Below, piece by piece: positions 7,743-16,642 of a stretch of DNA of 44,260 bases. Within the stretch, counting starts at the first letter, position 1, and every line of letters starts with the position of its first letter. This DNA is from HyVt-337 sp964428895 (GTDB taxonomy: Bacteria > Planctomycetota > Phycisphaerae > SM23-33): contig CAYRZU010000021.1 in NCBI GenBank assembly GCA_964428895.1, positions 1 through 44,260 on the forward strand. The letters are read 5' to 3'. Below the pieces are notes generated by a model. That model was not told where the DNA came from and searched no databases. It worked only from the letters and a program-made list of their open reading frames with translations. Both the position numbers and the translations under genes were made by a program.

Positions 7743-8534
7743 CTACTTCCGCCGGCGTCGTAGCACAGCCAGCCCAACGAGGGCCAGCAGCCCCATCGTC
7801 CCCGGTTCGGGCACGTCGGTGATCTCGAGAACGGCCGCATCGGCGAAATGCCCGTCGAACTCGGGGAACGTCGTGTCGTTGAAAACGTTCTCACGCGGGC
7901 TGATTCGCACCGCCATGTAGGTCGTATCGGTCGGCAGAAGATAGCTGGTGGTGAGTTCTTCCCACGTGGCGTCGTCGCCGTCGGACTCGAACTGATTGAC
8001 CGATCCGGTCCAAGGATTCCACAGCCCATTGACCATGTAGTTTATCTGCGAAAAGAACGTGCTGGGGTCTCCCTCCTGGAAGGCAACGATGCGGACCTGG
8101 AAAGCCGTATCGGTTTCCGCATCGGCATCGACCCGATTGAACCAGGCGGACAAATCGGCTTGGGCCCGGCCGGCCGTGATCAGCGCTGAATAGGCGCTGA
8201 CGTCCACAAGCTGCCAGACGTCGCATCCGTTTCCGCCAGCCGGATCCTGGCCGCTGGCTCGCTCGAACATCAGCATCTGTGTGCCCTCGTAGGGCGTGAT
8301 CGTCTGCGACTGCTTGGCCGGGTCAGGGTGCGTTGGGAAACTGAAAACCGTCTCCTCGACGATGAGGGAGGGGTCGGCGCTGTTCCAGTTCCCGGTAGAA
8401 GTCGGCCAGCCCTGATTGGTGTCAGTAAGTGTTTCGAATCCTCCGTTTGTTAGTAGATTTTGGGCCGATACTTGCGACACCAGCGCAAGACAAACGGCTC
8501 CCGCCAGAAACATCAAAACCCAATAACGTCCCAT
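7743..8534 (-). CDS. PEP-CTERM sorting-domain secreted protein
   Basis: A 263-aa exported protein. The N-terminus (MGRYWVLMFLAGAVCLALVS then QVSAQ) is a clear signal peptide with likely cleavage after the Ala of VSA. The mature part begins NLLTNGGFETL, a start common to jelly-roll carbohydrate-binding-like modules. The C-terminus has the PEP-CTERM signature VPEPGTMG, then a hydrophobic helix and an RRRR cluster, recognised by an exosortase. The protein is thus probably processed and anchored or released at the cell surface. Function is unknown. The start is supported by GGAAGGAG eight bases upstream. A good sigma-70-like promoter lies at 8580-8608 on the same strand. No exosortase gene is in the window. 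Confidence 0.88.
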   Translation of the reverse strand: MGRYWVLMFLAGAVCLALVSQVSAQNLLTNGGFETLTDTNQGWPTSTGNWNSADPSLIVEETVFSFPTHPDPAKQSQTITPYEGTQMLMFERASGQDPAGGNGCDVWQLVDVSAYSALITAGRAQADLSAWFNRVDADAETDTAFQVRIVAFQEGDPSTFFSQINYMVNGLWNPWTGSVNQFESDGDDATWEELTTSYLLPTDTTYMAVRISPRENVFNDTTFPEFDGHFADAAVLEITDVPEPGTMGLLALVGLAVLRRRRK

Positions 8535-8579
8535 TTCGATACTCCTTCCCTTAGTGTTGGCATTATTGCCGTACGTCCT

Positions 8580-8608
8580 ATTCTAGCATGCAGCAATGAA
8601 CATGCCAA
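8580..8608 (-). promoter_or_regulatory. Sigma-70-like promoter of the PEP-CTERM gene
   Basis: Read on the minus strand: TTGGCA (8608-8603), a 17-base spacer, then TAGAAT (8585-8580). Each hexamer matches the consensus at five of six positions. Transcription would begin near 8573, about 40 bases before the ATG at 8534. The surrounding 8535-8720 stretch is AT-richer than the rest of the window. Confidence 0.6.
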
Positions 8609-8815
8609 AAAGGATAACCAAGTAAAACAACAATAACTGCCAATGCATGAAGATCGAGCCAATCCGCCTCATTCAAGTATGCTTTATCTGAATAATCGGG
8701 TCAAGCTATCCGGGCTCAAATTGCACCTTGGATTTGGCTATCGGCGGTTCTCCCCCGGCGCGTGGTCAGTCGCACACGCGCTGTGTTGACAAATTGCTGG
8801 AGGGCGGCCCTAATT
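8609..8815. other. Non-coding interval
   Basis: No supported gene; AT-rich at first, then of mixed composition up to the tRNA-like relic. Short plus-strand frames here have no ribosome-binding site and run through the relic. Confidence 0.4.
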
Positions 8816-8859
8816 GTTTCCCAATCTGCACGTCATCGGTACGAATCCGATCGCCGGCT
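8816..8859 (+). pseudogene. Second degenerate tRNA-Gly-like 3' half
   Basis: This stretch aligns with 2544-2586 with one extra base and about five substitutions: TTCCCAA, then ACGTC, then CGAATCCGATCGCC, then the acceptor-like end. The T-loop reads TACGAAT in place of TTCGAAT and the acceptor strand has GCCGGCT in place of GCCCGCT, so it is more decayed than the first copy. No 5' half of a tRNA is present. Together the pair bounds a 6.3-kb segment. Confidence 0.55.
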
Positions 8860-8912
8860 GTTCGGCATGGCCGGGCCCCTTCCGGCAGCTGCCATCCTAA
8901 GGAGTCGCCACG

Positions 8913-9518
8913 GTGTTTGCTGAGTCGCCAGGACGAAGCGGCCGCACGATCCGCAATGTTGGTCCGTTCGGTGTGGATGTGGACGCGATATGGGAGGTGG
9001 CGCATGCGTGTCGGCCCGAATTGTGCAGGGGAATGAGGGGCTGTTGCGAGATCTACGATGTCTCGGTCGCCGAGGACGAACTGTCGCGCCTCATCGGCAT
9101 GGTCGAAGCCGGGAAGGGCCTCTACGCTGGGCTCGACCGCCACTGCGGGGGGCAGGACTTCTTTGAGGAGACCGATGACGGGCGTTTCAGCATCGCCACC
9201 GATGAGGACATGCGGTGTGTGTTTACTTATCGAAGCGGTCACCGTGTGCGCTGCTACCTTCATTCGGTGGCGTTGCGACTGAAGCTCGACCCTTTTCAGG
9301 CCAAGCCGCAAGCGTGCGCGATTTGGCCGTTGGCGCTATCTGATGGCCCGCGTCCGGTGCTAGGCCTTCAGAAAGACGCCTTCTTGTTCCCCTGCAACCG
9401 TCGACGGCAGGGGCAAAGGACGCTCGACGAGGGCATCGATCAGATCATCCGAGGCGCGTTCGGCCAGGAGTTCCTGGACCAACTCAAGGCGGCCGCTTCC
9501 GCCGAGCAGCGACACTAG
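8913..9518 (+). CDS. YkgJ-like cysteine-cluster protein
   Basis: A 201-aa protein with the spaced cysteines of the YkgJ/DUF3109-type zinc- or iron-chelating cluster family. These are CRGMRGCCEIYDV near residue 38, CVFTYRSGHRVRCYLHS near 108, and KPQACAIWPL near 135, which gives the usual CC...C...C...KPxxCxxxPL order. Members bind a metal or Fe-S cluster; no enzymatic activity is assigned. The start is GTG 8913 with AAGGAG eight bases upstream. It lies just downstream of the second tRNA-like relic and about 200 bases before the iron-type ABC transporter, from which it may be separately transcribed. Confidence 0.7.
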   Translation: MFAESPGRSGRTIRNVGPFGVDVDAIWEVAHACRPELCRGMRGCCEIYDVSVAEDELSRLIGMVEAGKGLYAGLDRHCGGQDFFEETDDGRFSIATDEDMRCVFTYRSGHRVRCYLHSVALRLKLDPFQAKPQACAIWPLALSDGPRPVLGLQKDAFLFPCNRRRQGQRTLDEGIDQIIRGAFGQEFLDQLKAAASAEQRH

Positions 9519-9722
9519 GTCGAAGCTCTCGTCGCCGTGCGGTGGTGGGGCCACTGAACGCGTGCGGCCTTGATCGTGCGCAGCGGGCCGATAGCCGCAT
9601 TCGGGGGAACGGTTGTGTGCTGTTAGCCCTTCCTGTAATGTGCTGCGAATTGGGCCCGCAGCATAACGATGTTGACGAAGACCTCCGGGGCCCGTTGATG
9701 GGCGGGCCATTTAGGGAATGGC

Positions 9723-11141
9723 ATGAGACGTGATCGGGAAGTGTGTCGGTTGGGGGCGGGCGCCGTGGCCGTGTGGGTGGCCCTGGCCGGGATCGGCTGT
9801 AATCGATCGACCGAACGCGCCAACCCACAGGCGGCGGCTCAGGCCGAGGCCATTGTCGAAAGGTGGGAGCGGCGTTGGGATGAGTTGCCGACGGTCAAGC
9901 TGGTGGCCATCAGCCCGCATAACACCAATATCCAGAACGAGTACGAGTGGGCGTTTTCGGTGCACCATGCCCTGAAATACGGCCAGGCGGTGGACATTGA
10001 ATGGCGCGACGTCGGTGGCGGCGGCAGCGCCATCATGACCTACCTTCGTAACGTCTACGCCGGGGCCGACAGCAGCGACATCGACGTGCTGTGGGGGGGC
10101 GGGGAGTACATGTTCGCGCGAATGGCCAAGGAGGGCGTTCTCCAACCGATGGTCATTTCCGAGGATGTCGAGCGGAACATCCCAGCCGTGTTCGGCGGGG
10201 TGCAGATGCGGGACCCCGATGGCCTGTGGTGCGGCTCGGCCGTCAGCGGATTCGGCTTCCTCTGCAATCGCCCGGTGCTGGGTCAACTCGGCATCGATAC
10301 GCCAGAGCTATGGGACGATCTGGCCGACCCTCGCATGTTCGGCCAGGTCTGCTTGGCCGACCCCACTCAGTCCGGCTCGGCGGCAGCTGCCTATGAAATG
10401 ATCGTTCAGTCCGCGCCGGACTGGCCCAGCGGCTGGGCCAAGCTGCTGGCTGTGTTGAGCAACGCGTGGCGATTCGAAGGCAGCGCCGGGGCCGCCGCCA
10501 AGACTCCGGCCTGGGGCGCTGCAGCCGTTGCTACGTGTATCGACTTCTACGGTGGCAATATCGCCGCCGAAGCTCCGGAGGATTTGATCTATGTCAGCCC
10601 CCGGGGCCAGACCGCCTTTACGCCCGATCCGATCGGCATCCTCAAAGGCGCGCCGAATCGGGAATTGGCCCAGCGGTTCGTGGATTTCGTCTTATCCACA
10701 CGGGGCCAGGCGTTGTTCGGCCTTCCCGTCGGTGCCGCCGATGGCCCGGCCCGGACGGCGCTGGGTCGACAACCTATCCGGCGCGACGTCTACGAGATCT
10801 ATGCTGGAAAACTCTCGCCGGGGCTGGTCGGGCCCTACCAAGCCGGCAACGAGATGGCGCTCGACGTGGAGATTCGCGGCGTCCGTTTCGGCGTGCTCAA
10901 GCAACTGGTCCGGGCCGCCGCCATCGACAACCTCAACGACATGCGGGCCGCTCAGCGGGCCCTGATCGATCACCCCAGCCCTCAGCGATTGGCGGAGTTC
11001 AATCGACTTCCCGATAACGTCGCCACCGTCGAGGGCATCGTGGACGTGGCCGGCAAGCTCAGGGACCCCACCGAAGCCGAACGCATCATCTCGGCGTGGC
11101 AGGAGTTCTTCCGGAACAAGTACCGACGAATCGCCCCATGA
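9723..11141 (+). CDS. ABC transporter substrate-binding protein (Fe3+-type)
   Basis: A 472-aa extracytoplasmic solute-binding protein. A short hydrophobic N-terminus ends in LAGIGC, a weak lipobox, so it may be a lipoprotein. The body has the type II periplasmic-binding pattern seen in AfuA/FbpA/FutA-like ferric or small-anion binders (DIDVLWGGGEYMF, the WCGSAVSGFGFLCNR hinge, RFVDFVLSTRGQALFG near the end). The longer C-terminal tail is unusual for FbpA proteins. Its stop overlaps the permease start (ATGA), which ties it to the importer. Ligand identity (Fe3+ versus another small ion) is an inference from the permease and ATPase class. Confidence 0.8.
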   Translation: MRRDREVCRLGAGAVAVWVALAGIGCNRSTERANPQAAAQAEAIVERWERRWDELPTVKLVAISPHNTNIQNEYEWAFSVHHALKYGQAVDIEWRDVGGGGSAIMTYLRNVYAGADSSDIDVLWGGGEYMFARMAKEGVLQPMVISEDVERNIPAVFGGVQMRDPDGLWCGSAVSGFGFLCNRPVLGQLGIDTPELWDDLADPRMFGQVCLADPTQSGSAAAAYEMIVQSAPDWPSGWAKLLAVLSNAWRFEGSAGAAAKTPAWGAAAVATCIDFYGGNIAAEAPEDLIYVSPRGQTAFTPDPIGILKGAPNRELAQRFVDFVLSTRGQALFGLPVGAADGPARTALGRQPIRRDVYEIYAGKLSPGLVGPYQAGNEMALDVEIRGVRFGVLKQLVRAAAIDNLNDMRAAQRALIDHPSPQRLAEFNRLPDNVATVEGIVDVAGKLRDPTEAERIISAWQEFFRNKYRRIAP

Positions 11142-12886
11142 CCCCGACGCCGACTGACAAACTGCCGTTGATGCCCTCGCGGCCGGCCCGCATCGAACGA
11201 TGGGGGTCTACCCTCGCGGCAGCTCTGCTGATCGCGGTGTTGGTCATGGTCCTGATCACGCCGATCGTCCGCGCCATCGGCAAGGGGTTCCTCCATGAAG
11301 GCCGGCTGAGTCTTTATTGGTTCGGGCGAATCATTCAGAACCGCATTCTGGTTTCGGAGATGATCAATAGTGTCGCGCTGGCCTGCGCGACGACGGCGGT
11401 GGCCGTGCTGGTGGCGGTGCCGCTGGCGCTAATTCGGGCGAATACCCGTTTCCGGGGGCAGGGCGTTCTGGGTGTATTGATTCTGTTGCCGCTGATCCTG
11501 CCGCCGTTCGTGGGCGCGATGGCGATGAGCCGTCTGCTGGCCCATTACGGCGTCCTCAACCGGGTGTTGGCGGCCGTGGGGATTCTATCCAACCCGACGG
11601 CCGGGCCCGACTGGCTAGGGAGTGGGTTTGTCGGCGTGGTCGCGCTTCAGGTGCTGCACCTGTTCCCGATTCTCTACCTCAATGCGTCGGCCTCTTTGGC
11701 GACGATCGATCCGGCCTACGGGCAGGCGGCCCGGAACCTGGGGGCCGGTCGGTGGCGGACGTTCCGGTCGGTTACGTTGCCCCTGATGCGTCCGGGGTTA
11801 TTCGCCGGGGGGACCATTGTCTTCATCTGGTCGCTAACCGATATCGGAACGCCGCTGATCCTGGGCTGTGAGCGCCTAACCGCAGTGACGATCTTCAAGG
11901 AACTCGCCCAGGACCAGATCAACCCGCGCACCTACAGTCTGGTGTTCCTGATGCTCACCGGTGCGGTGGCTCTGTACGCATTGGGGAAGTTCGTGTTGGG
12001 TCGGTCCACCCGGGCGCAGACCTCCAAGGCGACGGTGTCCGTGGAAACACGCCGCCTGGGCGCGCTGGGTACAGCCTGCGCGTGGGGGGCGTTCGGCGGG
12101 GTCATTGGTCTGGCGATCTTGCCGCACATCGGCGTGGTCCTGACGGCAGTGTCCGATCGATGGGTCAACACCATCCTGCCGTCGCGGTACGCCCTGACGC
12201 ATCTGCGATTCGTGCTGGTTCGGCCGGAGACGACCAACTGCATCCTTAACAGCTTGCGATACGCCGGCGCCGCGACGGCAGTGGACGTGGTCGTCGGTTC
12301 GATTATCGCGTGGCTGATCGTTCGGACCCGAGCACGCGGGCGGGTCGCGCTAGACGCCATGGCCATGCTGCCCCTGGCCGTTCCGGGGTTGATCCTAGCG
12401 GCGGGGTATGTGGCCATGACCGCGAAGGGATCATGGTGGGAGGGCATCGGCCCGACCAAGAATCCTTTCTTCATTCTCGTGATCGCCTACTCCGTGCGCC
12501 GGTTGCCGTTCGTGGTGCGGGGCGTGTCGGCCGGGCTGCAGCAGGTGCCGATCGCCATGGAGGAAGCGGCGCGGAACCTCGGCGCCGGCCGAACGACCAC
12601 GGTCCTTCGTGTTACCATTCCATTGATTGCGGCTAGCTTGATCGCCGCGAGTGTGCTGACGTTCTCCTTTGCGATGCTGGAAGTCAGCGATTCACTCATC
12701 TTGGCCCAGACCGAGGGTCACTATCCGATCACCAAAGAGATTTACCGGCAGGCCACCTCGGGCAACCGCGATGCCGCGAATACCGCGGCGGCTTTGGGGG
12801 TGTACGGCATGGTCTTACTGGGCGGATCGATGGCCATCGCCGGGGCCCTGCTCGGGCGACGGTTGGGAACGATCTTCCGCGCGTGA
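11138..12886 (+). CDS. ABC transporter permease, two fused membrane domains (FbpB-like)
   Basis: A 582-aa integral membrane protein with two homologous halves. Each half carries the EAA-loop signature that contacts the ATPase: ARNLGAGRWRTFRSVTLPLM around residue 200, and the matching EEAARNLGAGRTTT stretch near 480. This duplicated layout is typical of FbpB/SfuB ferric-iron permeases. Start ATG 11138 overlaps the preceding stop in ATGA, which favours it over an upstream TTG at 11096. It would form the channel across the inner membrane with the binding protein and ATPase on either side. Confidence 0.87.
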   Translation: MTPTPTDKLPLMPSRPARIERWGSTLAAALLIAVLVMVLITPIVRAIGKGFLHEGRLSLYWFGRIIQNRILVSEMINSVALACATTAVAVLVAVPLALIRANTRFRGQGVLGVLILLPLILPPFVGAMAMSRLLAHYGVLNRVLAAVGILSNPTAGPDWLGSGFVGVVALQVLHLFPILYLNASASLATIDPAYGQAARNLGAGRWRTFRSVTLPLMRPGLFAGGTIVFIWSLTDIGTPLILGCERLTAVTIFKELAQDQINPRTYSLVFLMLTGAVALYALGKFVLGRSTRAQTSKATVSVETRRLGALGTACAWGAFGGVIGLAILPHIGVVLTAVSDRWVNTILPSRYALTHLRFVLVRPETTNCILNSLRYAGAATAVDVVVGSIIAWLIVRTRARGRVALDAMAMLPLAVPGLILAAGYVAMTAKGSWWEGIGPTKNPFFILVIAYSVRRLPFVVRGVSAGLQQVPIAMEEAARNLGAGRTTTVLRVTIPLIAASLIAASVLTFSFAMLEVSDSLILAQTEGHYPITKEIYRQATSGNRDAANTAAALGVYGMVLLGGSMAIAGALLGRRLGTIFRA

Positions 12887-12906
12887 GAAGCCGGGAGGCA
12901 GGACAC

Positions 12907-13995
12907 ATGAAAAGCATACGAGTTGACAACGCCACCAAGATCTACGACCTGGCCCGCCCGGATGAACGGGCCGTGGACGACGTGTCCTTGAAGGTCGAGC
13001 TTGGCGAGCTGTTCTTCCTGCTAGGGCCCAGCGGCTGCGGCAAGACCACGTTGCTACGGATGATCGCGGGGCTGACCGCGCCCAGTGCGGGACGAATCTT
13101 CTTCGGCGACCGTGACGTGACCGACGTCCCCGTCAACAAGCGCAATACCGCCATGGTCTTCCAGAACTACGCCCTGTGGCCGCACATGACGGTGGGCCAG
13201 AACGTGCAGTTCGGGCCGAAGATGAAGGGGCTCGGCTCGGCCGAACGGAAGCGGATCGCCCGGGAGTACCTGCGCGTGGTTCAAATGGCGGAGCTGTCTC
13301 GTCGCAAGCCGGTCCAGCTCTCCGGTGGACAGCAGCAGCGGGTGGCGCTGGCCAGGGCCCTGGCGGCTGCGCCGGACTGTTTGCTGCTGGATGAGCCCCT
13401 TAGCAATCTCGACGCCAAGCTCCGCTTGCAGATGCGGAGCGAACTCCGCCGGATCGTCAAGGACACGCAAGCGACGGCCGTCTATGTGACGCACGATCAG
13501 AAGGAAGCGTTGTCGATGGCCGATCGCATCGCGGTGATGGACGCCGGGCGGATTGTTCAGATCGGCACGCCCGAAGAGGCCTACGATCGGCCCGCAACGC
13601 GGTTCGTGGCGGACTTCCTGGGGGAGGCGAACTTCATCGATGGCCGCGTTGGGCAGGGGGAGTCCCCGGTTGTCGAAACGGCGCTGGGTCGGCTTGAGGC
13701 CCAGGCAGGTGCGGCTGTGCGGGCGGGCCACGTCGTGACCTGCTGCGTTCGTCCGGAACGACTGACGCTTCGGCGTCGCGGCGAGAGGGGGGCTACCTCG
13801 GCCGGGGCCGTCTGGCCGGCAACGGTCGTCGAACGCGTATTCCTAGGCGAGGTGGCCCAGTACACCTGCCGGTTGGCCAACAACGAGACCTGGAAGGTCA
13901 CGGCGCTCGGTGCCTTATCACAGCCGCGCATGGCCGATGGCGCGGAGGTCGATCTGGTCATCTTGCCGGAGCATGTCGTCGTGGTTCCGTCCTAG
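12907..13995 (+). CDS. ABC transporter ATPase (FbpC/PotA class)
   Basis: A 362-aa ATPase. The Walker A motif is GPSGCGKT at 40-47, the signature LSGGQ is at 138-142, and Walker B LLLDEP is at 159-164. The D-loop is SNLDA and the switch His is in YVTHDQKEA. A C-terminal TOBE-like domain of ~120 residues matches the MalK/PotA/FbpC branch of importers. Start ATG 12907 has GGGAGG eight bases upstream. An in-frame GTG at 12883 would overlap the permease stop and is an alternative. It completes the three-gene importer 9723-13995, which precedes oxidase and heme genes and could supply their iron. Confidence 0.9.
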   Translation: MKSIRVDNATKIYDLARPDERAVDDVSLKVELGELFFLLGPSGCGKTTLLRMIAGLTAPSAGRIFFGDRDVTDVPVNKRNTAMVFQNYALWPHMTVGQNVQFGPKMKGLGSAERKRIAREYLRVVQMAELSRRKPVQLSGGQQQRVALARALAAAPDCLLLDEPLSNLDAKLRLQMRSELRRIVKDTQATAVYVTHDQKEALSMADRIAVMDAGRIVQIGTPEEAYDRPATRFVADFLGEANFIDGRVGQGESPVVETALGRLEAQAGAAVRAGHVVTCCVRPERLTLRRRGERGATSAGAVWPATVVERVFLGEVAQYTCRLANNETWKVTALGALSQPRMADGAEVDLVILPEHVVVVPS

Positions 13996-14122
13996 GTGTT
14001 CGTGGGCCCAGATGGTTTTTCGGAAAGGGGCTCGGGGAGGCGAGGAAAGTCAGCCTATCATGTTCCGTCGGATTGTAGGTACGAACGTATTCGGGTCCTG
14101 TCGATGAAAGGAGACGCAGGTC

Positions 14123-15454
14123 ATGGAATACCCCATCTTCGACGTGCCCCTGTTGGGCGGCAGCCTCCTGATTGCGGGGGTGGCTATCTTTCACGTGTTC
14201 ATCTCTCACTTCTCGGTCGGGTCCGGGTGGCTGATGGCCCTGGCCGAGCGGCGGGCCATTCGTTCCGGCGACCTCGACACCCGGTCGGCCTTGCGGAAAT
14301 ACGCCTTCGTAGTTCTGCTCGTGCCGTATGTGCTGGGAACGGTCAGCGGGGTGGGTATCTGGTTCACCATCGCGCTGGTCAATCCGCGGGCGGTGTCGAT
14401 CCTCATTCATCAGTTCGTCTGGGATTGGGCCATCGAGTGGGTGCTCTTCATCATCGAGGGTGTAGCCATCTATCTGTACGTGTTCTACTGGGATCGCATG
14501 TCGCCCAAGGCCCACAACCGACTGGCCTGGATCTTCGCGATTAGTTCGGTCGGTACGTTGCTGATCATCAACGGCATTCTGTCGTTCATGCTAACGCCGG
14601 GGGCCTGGCAGGCGGGCGACCCGGGCGTACTGAACTACAAGGGCATCCTGAACCCCAGCTACCTGCCGACCTCCCTGGGACGCATCTTCATCTCGCTGGC
14701 GTTGGCGGGTGTGGCGGCGGTGTTGTTGATGAGCTTGGACCGCAAGATCGCCCAGGCCGCTCGCGAGAAGATCACGGCTCTGGCTTACAAGCTCATCGTG
14801 CCGGGCATTCTGTGTCTGCCTCTGGGCGCGTGGACTTTCATGCAGATGTCGGACCGATCGCAGACCTTCCTGAAAGGCTCGGCCCCGGTGATGCAGATTT
14901 TCCTGGGGGTGGGCGTAACGGCGCTGCTGATCCTGTTCCTGGCCGCGGCGGTCAGTTTGTGGCGAAAGGACTTTTCTCCCAGCACGTTGGGCGGCATCTT
15001 GCTGTGCCTGTTGGCGTTCGTTGGGTTCGGAGCGGCCGAGTTCACGCGTGAGGGCGTCCGGAAGCCCTATGTGATCGAGGGCTTGATGTACTCGACGGGC
15101 GTTACCGTCGAGTCGGCGGCGGAACTGGACCCGCGCGGCAACATCACCACCACGCGCAAGGACGGCGTGCTGTCGGCGGCGCCGTGGGCCTTGCCGGCCG
15201 GTAAGACCGTGGACGACTTGGACGCCGTGGCCCGCGGCGAGGCGGTGTTCCGGGCGGCGTGCCTGAGGTGTCATTCCGTTGACGGCTACAACGCGGTTCG
15301 GCCGCTGACGGCTACGTGGTCGCCGAAGACCCTACGCCACACGCTGGATGTGCTGGATGAGCTCAAGCCGGCCATGCCCCCGTTCCCCGGGACGGCCGGC
15401 GAGGCCGACGATCTGGCCGAATATCTCCAGTCGCTCAAGAACGCCGACAACTAG
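14123..15454 (+). CDS. Cytochrome bd-like oxidase subunit I with C-terminal cytochrome c domain
   Basis: A 443-aa protein. Residues 1-~320 form about eight membrane helices of the CydA superfamily: FHVFISHFSVGSGW in helix 1 supplies a likely heme His, EWVLFIIEGVAIYLYVFYWD carries the paired glutamates, and REGVRKPYVIEG replaces the usual GRQPW region. The long quinol-binding Q-loop of classical CydA is missing. Residues ~355-443 form a cytochrome c domain with heme motif CLRCH at 380-384 and a Met ligand candidate in AMPPFPG. Such c-fused or c-linked members are reported among the poorly characterised CydA-family branches; they may draw electrons from cytochrome c instead of quinol. The start has AAAGGAG upstream. 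Confidence 0.8.
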   Translation: MEYPIFDVPLLGGSLLIAGVAIFHVFISHFSVGSGWLMALAERRAIRSGDLDTRSALRKYAFVVLLVPYVLGTVSGVGIWFTIALVNPRAVSILIHQFVWDWAIEWVLFIIEGVAIYLYVFYWDRMSPKAHNRLAWIFAISSVGTLLIINGILSFMLTPGAWQAGDPGVLNYKGILNPSYLPTSLGRIFISLALAGVAAVLLMSLDRKIAQAAREKITALAYKLIVPGILCLPLGAWTFMQMSDRSQTFLKGSAPVMQIFLGVGVTALLILFLAAAVSLWRKDFSPSTLGGILLCLLAFVGFGAAEFTREGVRKPYVIEGLMYSTGVTVESAAELDPRGNITTTRKDGVLSAAPWALPAGKTVDDLDAVARGEAVFRAACLRCHSVDGYNAVRPLTATWSPKTLRHTLDVLDELKPAMPPFPGTAGEADDLAEYLQSLKNADN

Positions 15455-15473
15455 GAACCACGGAGAAATCACC

Positions 15474-16559
15474 ATGATGCTCGCAACAGAGACCATGATT
15501 CCTTCCTTCGATATGCTGGGCTTGCCCGTACCGGCGTGGCTGGCGCACTTGCTGATGGGGCTGACGCTGGCGCTACACTGGCTGTTCCTGTCGATGACCG
15601 CCGGTGGGGCCGGGGCGTTCCTGCTGATGCGACCCAAGGACGCGTTGGACGGCCGGCGTCGCGGCATGGCTGCCTTCCTGCCGTTTAGCCTGTCGATGGC
15701 CATGACGCTGGGCATTGCGCCGCTGCTGTTCGTGCAGGTGCTCTACGGGCAGTTCTTCTACACCGCCAACGTACTGATGGGCTGGGTGTGGCTGGGGCTG
15801 CTGGTGCTGATGGCCATTAACTTCTACGCCCTCTACTACAGTTGGTATCGCCTTAAGCGCGGCCTGAAAGTTGGCGCACTGGGATTGCTGGTATTGATCC
15901 TGATGGGCGGGTCGGCCGTGGTGTTGGCCGGCAACGCTACGCTGCTGCAAAATCCGCAGGACTGGCAGGAGTTTCGGTCGGCCAGTGGCCTCGTGCCGTA
16001 CTTGGGCGACGCGACGTTCTTGCCGCGAATGGGCTTCGCGCTGGCGGCCTTGGTGGCCGGCGGCGGGCTGTTCGTGGCGGTCTACATGCGGATTACGCCG
16101 AAGCTGTTCGGTGAAGCCGCCGGCAGGGAAATCCCCAAGGCGATGGCATTCTCGCTATTGGGGCTGCTGGGGATGTTGGGCTGCGGCCTGTGGGGCAGCT
16201 TGTCGCTGGCCGAGGATGTCCGCAAGACGCTGCTGGGCGGGGCCGAGGCGGTCTTCCCCGTTGCGGCCATTGCCGCGGTGGCCGCCGGGGCTGTGCTGAC
16301 GATTCTGGCCGTTCGCAAACCGTCTTTGCCGCTCCTGGTGTTGTCGGCGCTGGCCTACTTCGTGGGACTGCTGTCGGCCGCGTACTTGCGAGACGCCATG
16401 CGGCGGGCGGCGTTGGCCAAATACTTCAAGCTTGGCGACGTCACCGTTCATTCCCAATGGGATAGCTTCGCCGTGTTCGCGATCGCGTTCGTTGTTGGGC
16501 TGGGGCTGGTAGCCTACATGGTGATGTCGGCCTTTAAGCCCAAGGCGGGGGCCGCCTAG
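15474..16559 (+). CDS. Membrane partner subunit of the bd-like oxidase
   Basis: A 361-aa protein with about nine to ten hydrophobic segments. A His-rich first helix (AHLLMGLTLALHWLFLSM) and a loop ending KALREG-like basic residues resemble the CydB or CydA-like second subunit. No classic CydB motif is clear, so the name rests on position: it starts 19 bases after the subunit I stop, with GGAG eight bases before ATG 15474. A longer frame opening upstream at 15348 overlaps the previous gene and is rejected. It would form a heterodimer with the upstream protein in the inner membrane. Confidence 0.65.
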   Translation: MMLATETMIPSFDMLGLPVPAWLAHLLMGLTLALHWLFLSMTAGGAGAFLLMRPKDALDGRRRGMAAFLPFSLSMAMTLGIAPLLFVQVLYGQFFYTANVLMGWVWLGLLVLMAINFYALYYSWYRLKRGLKVGALGLLVLILMGGSAVVLAGNATLLQNPQDWQEFRSASGLVPYLGDATFLPRMGFALAALVAGGGLFVAVYMRITPKLFGEAAGREIPKAMAFSLLGLLGMLGCGLWGSLSLAEDVRKTLLGGAEAVFPVAAIAAVAAGAVLTILAVRKPSLPLLVLSALAYFVGLLSAAYLRDAMRRAALAKYFKLGDVTVHSQWDSFAVFAIAFVVGLGLVAYMVMSAFKPKAGAA

Positions 16560-16579
16560 ACCACTGTTTCATCAAACAC

Positions 16580-16621
16580 GCCGAGTCGGCCGCAGGTCGC
16601 CAGACCCGTTGGCGGCTCGGC
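16580..16621. terminator. Hairpin between convergent oxidase and hemL genes
   Basis: GCCGAG (16580-16585) pairs with CTCGGC (16616-16621), and an inner CGCCA/TGGCG pair gives a two-step stem. It sits in the 83-base space between two convergent 3' ends, so it may end transcription from both sides. There is no T-tract. Confidence 0.4.
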
Positions 16622-16642
16622 TTGCTTTGAGGGTGTGGCGGT

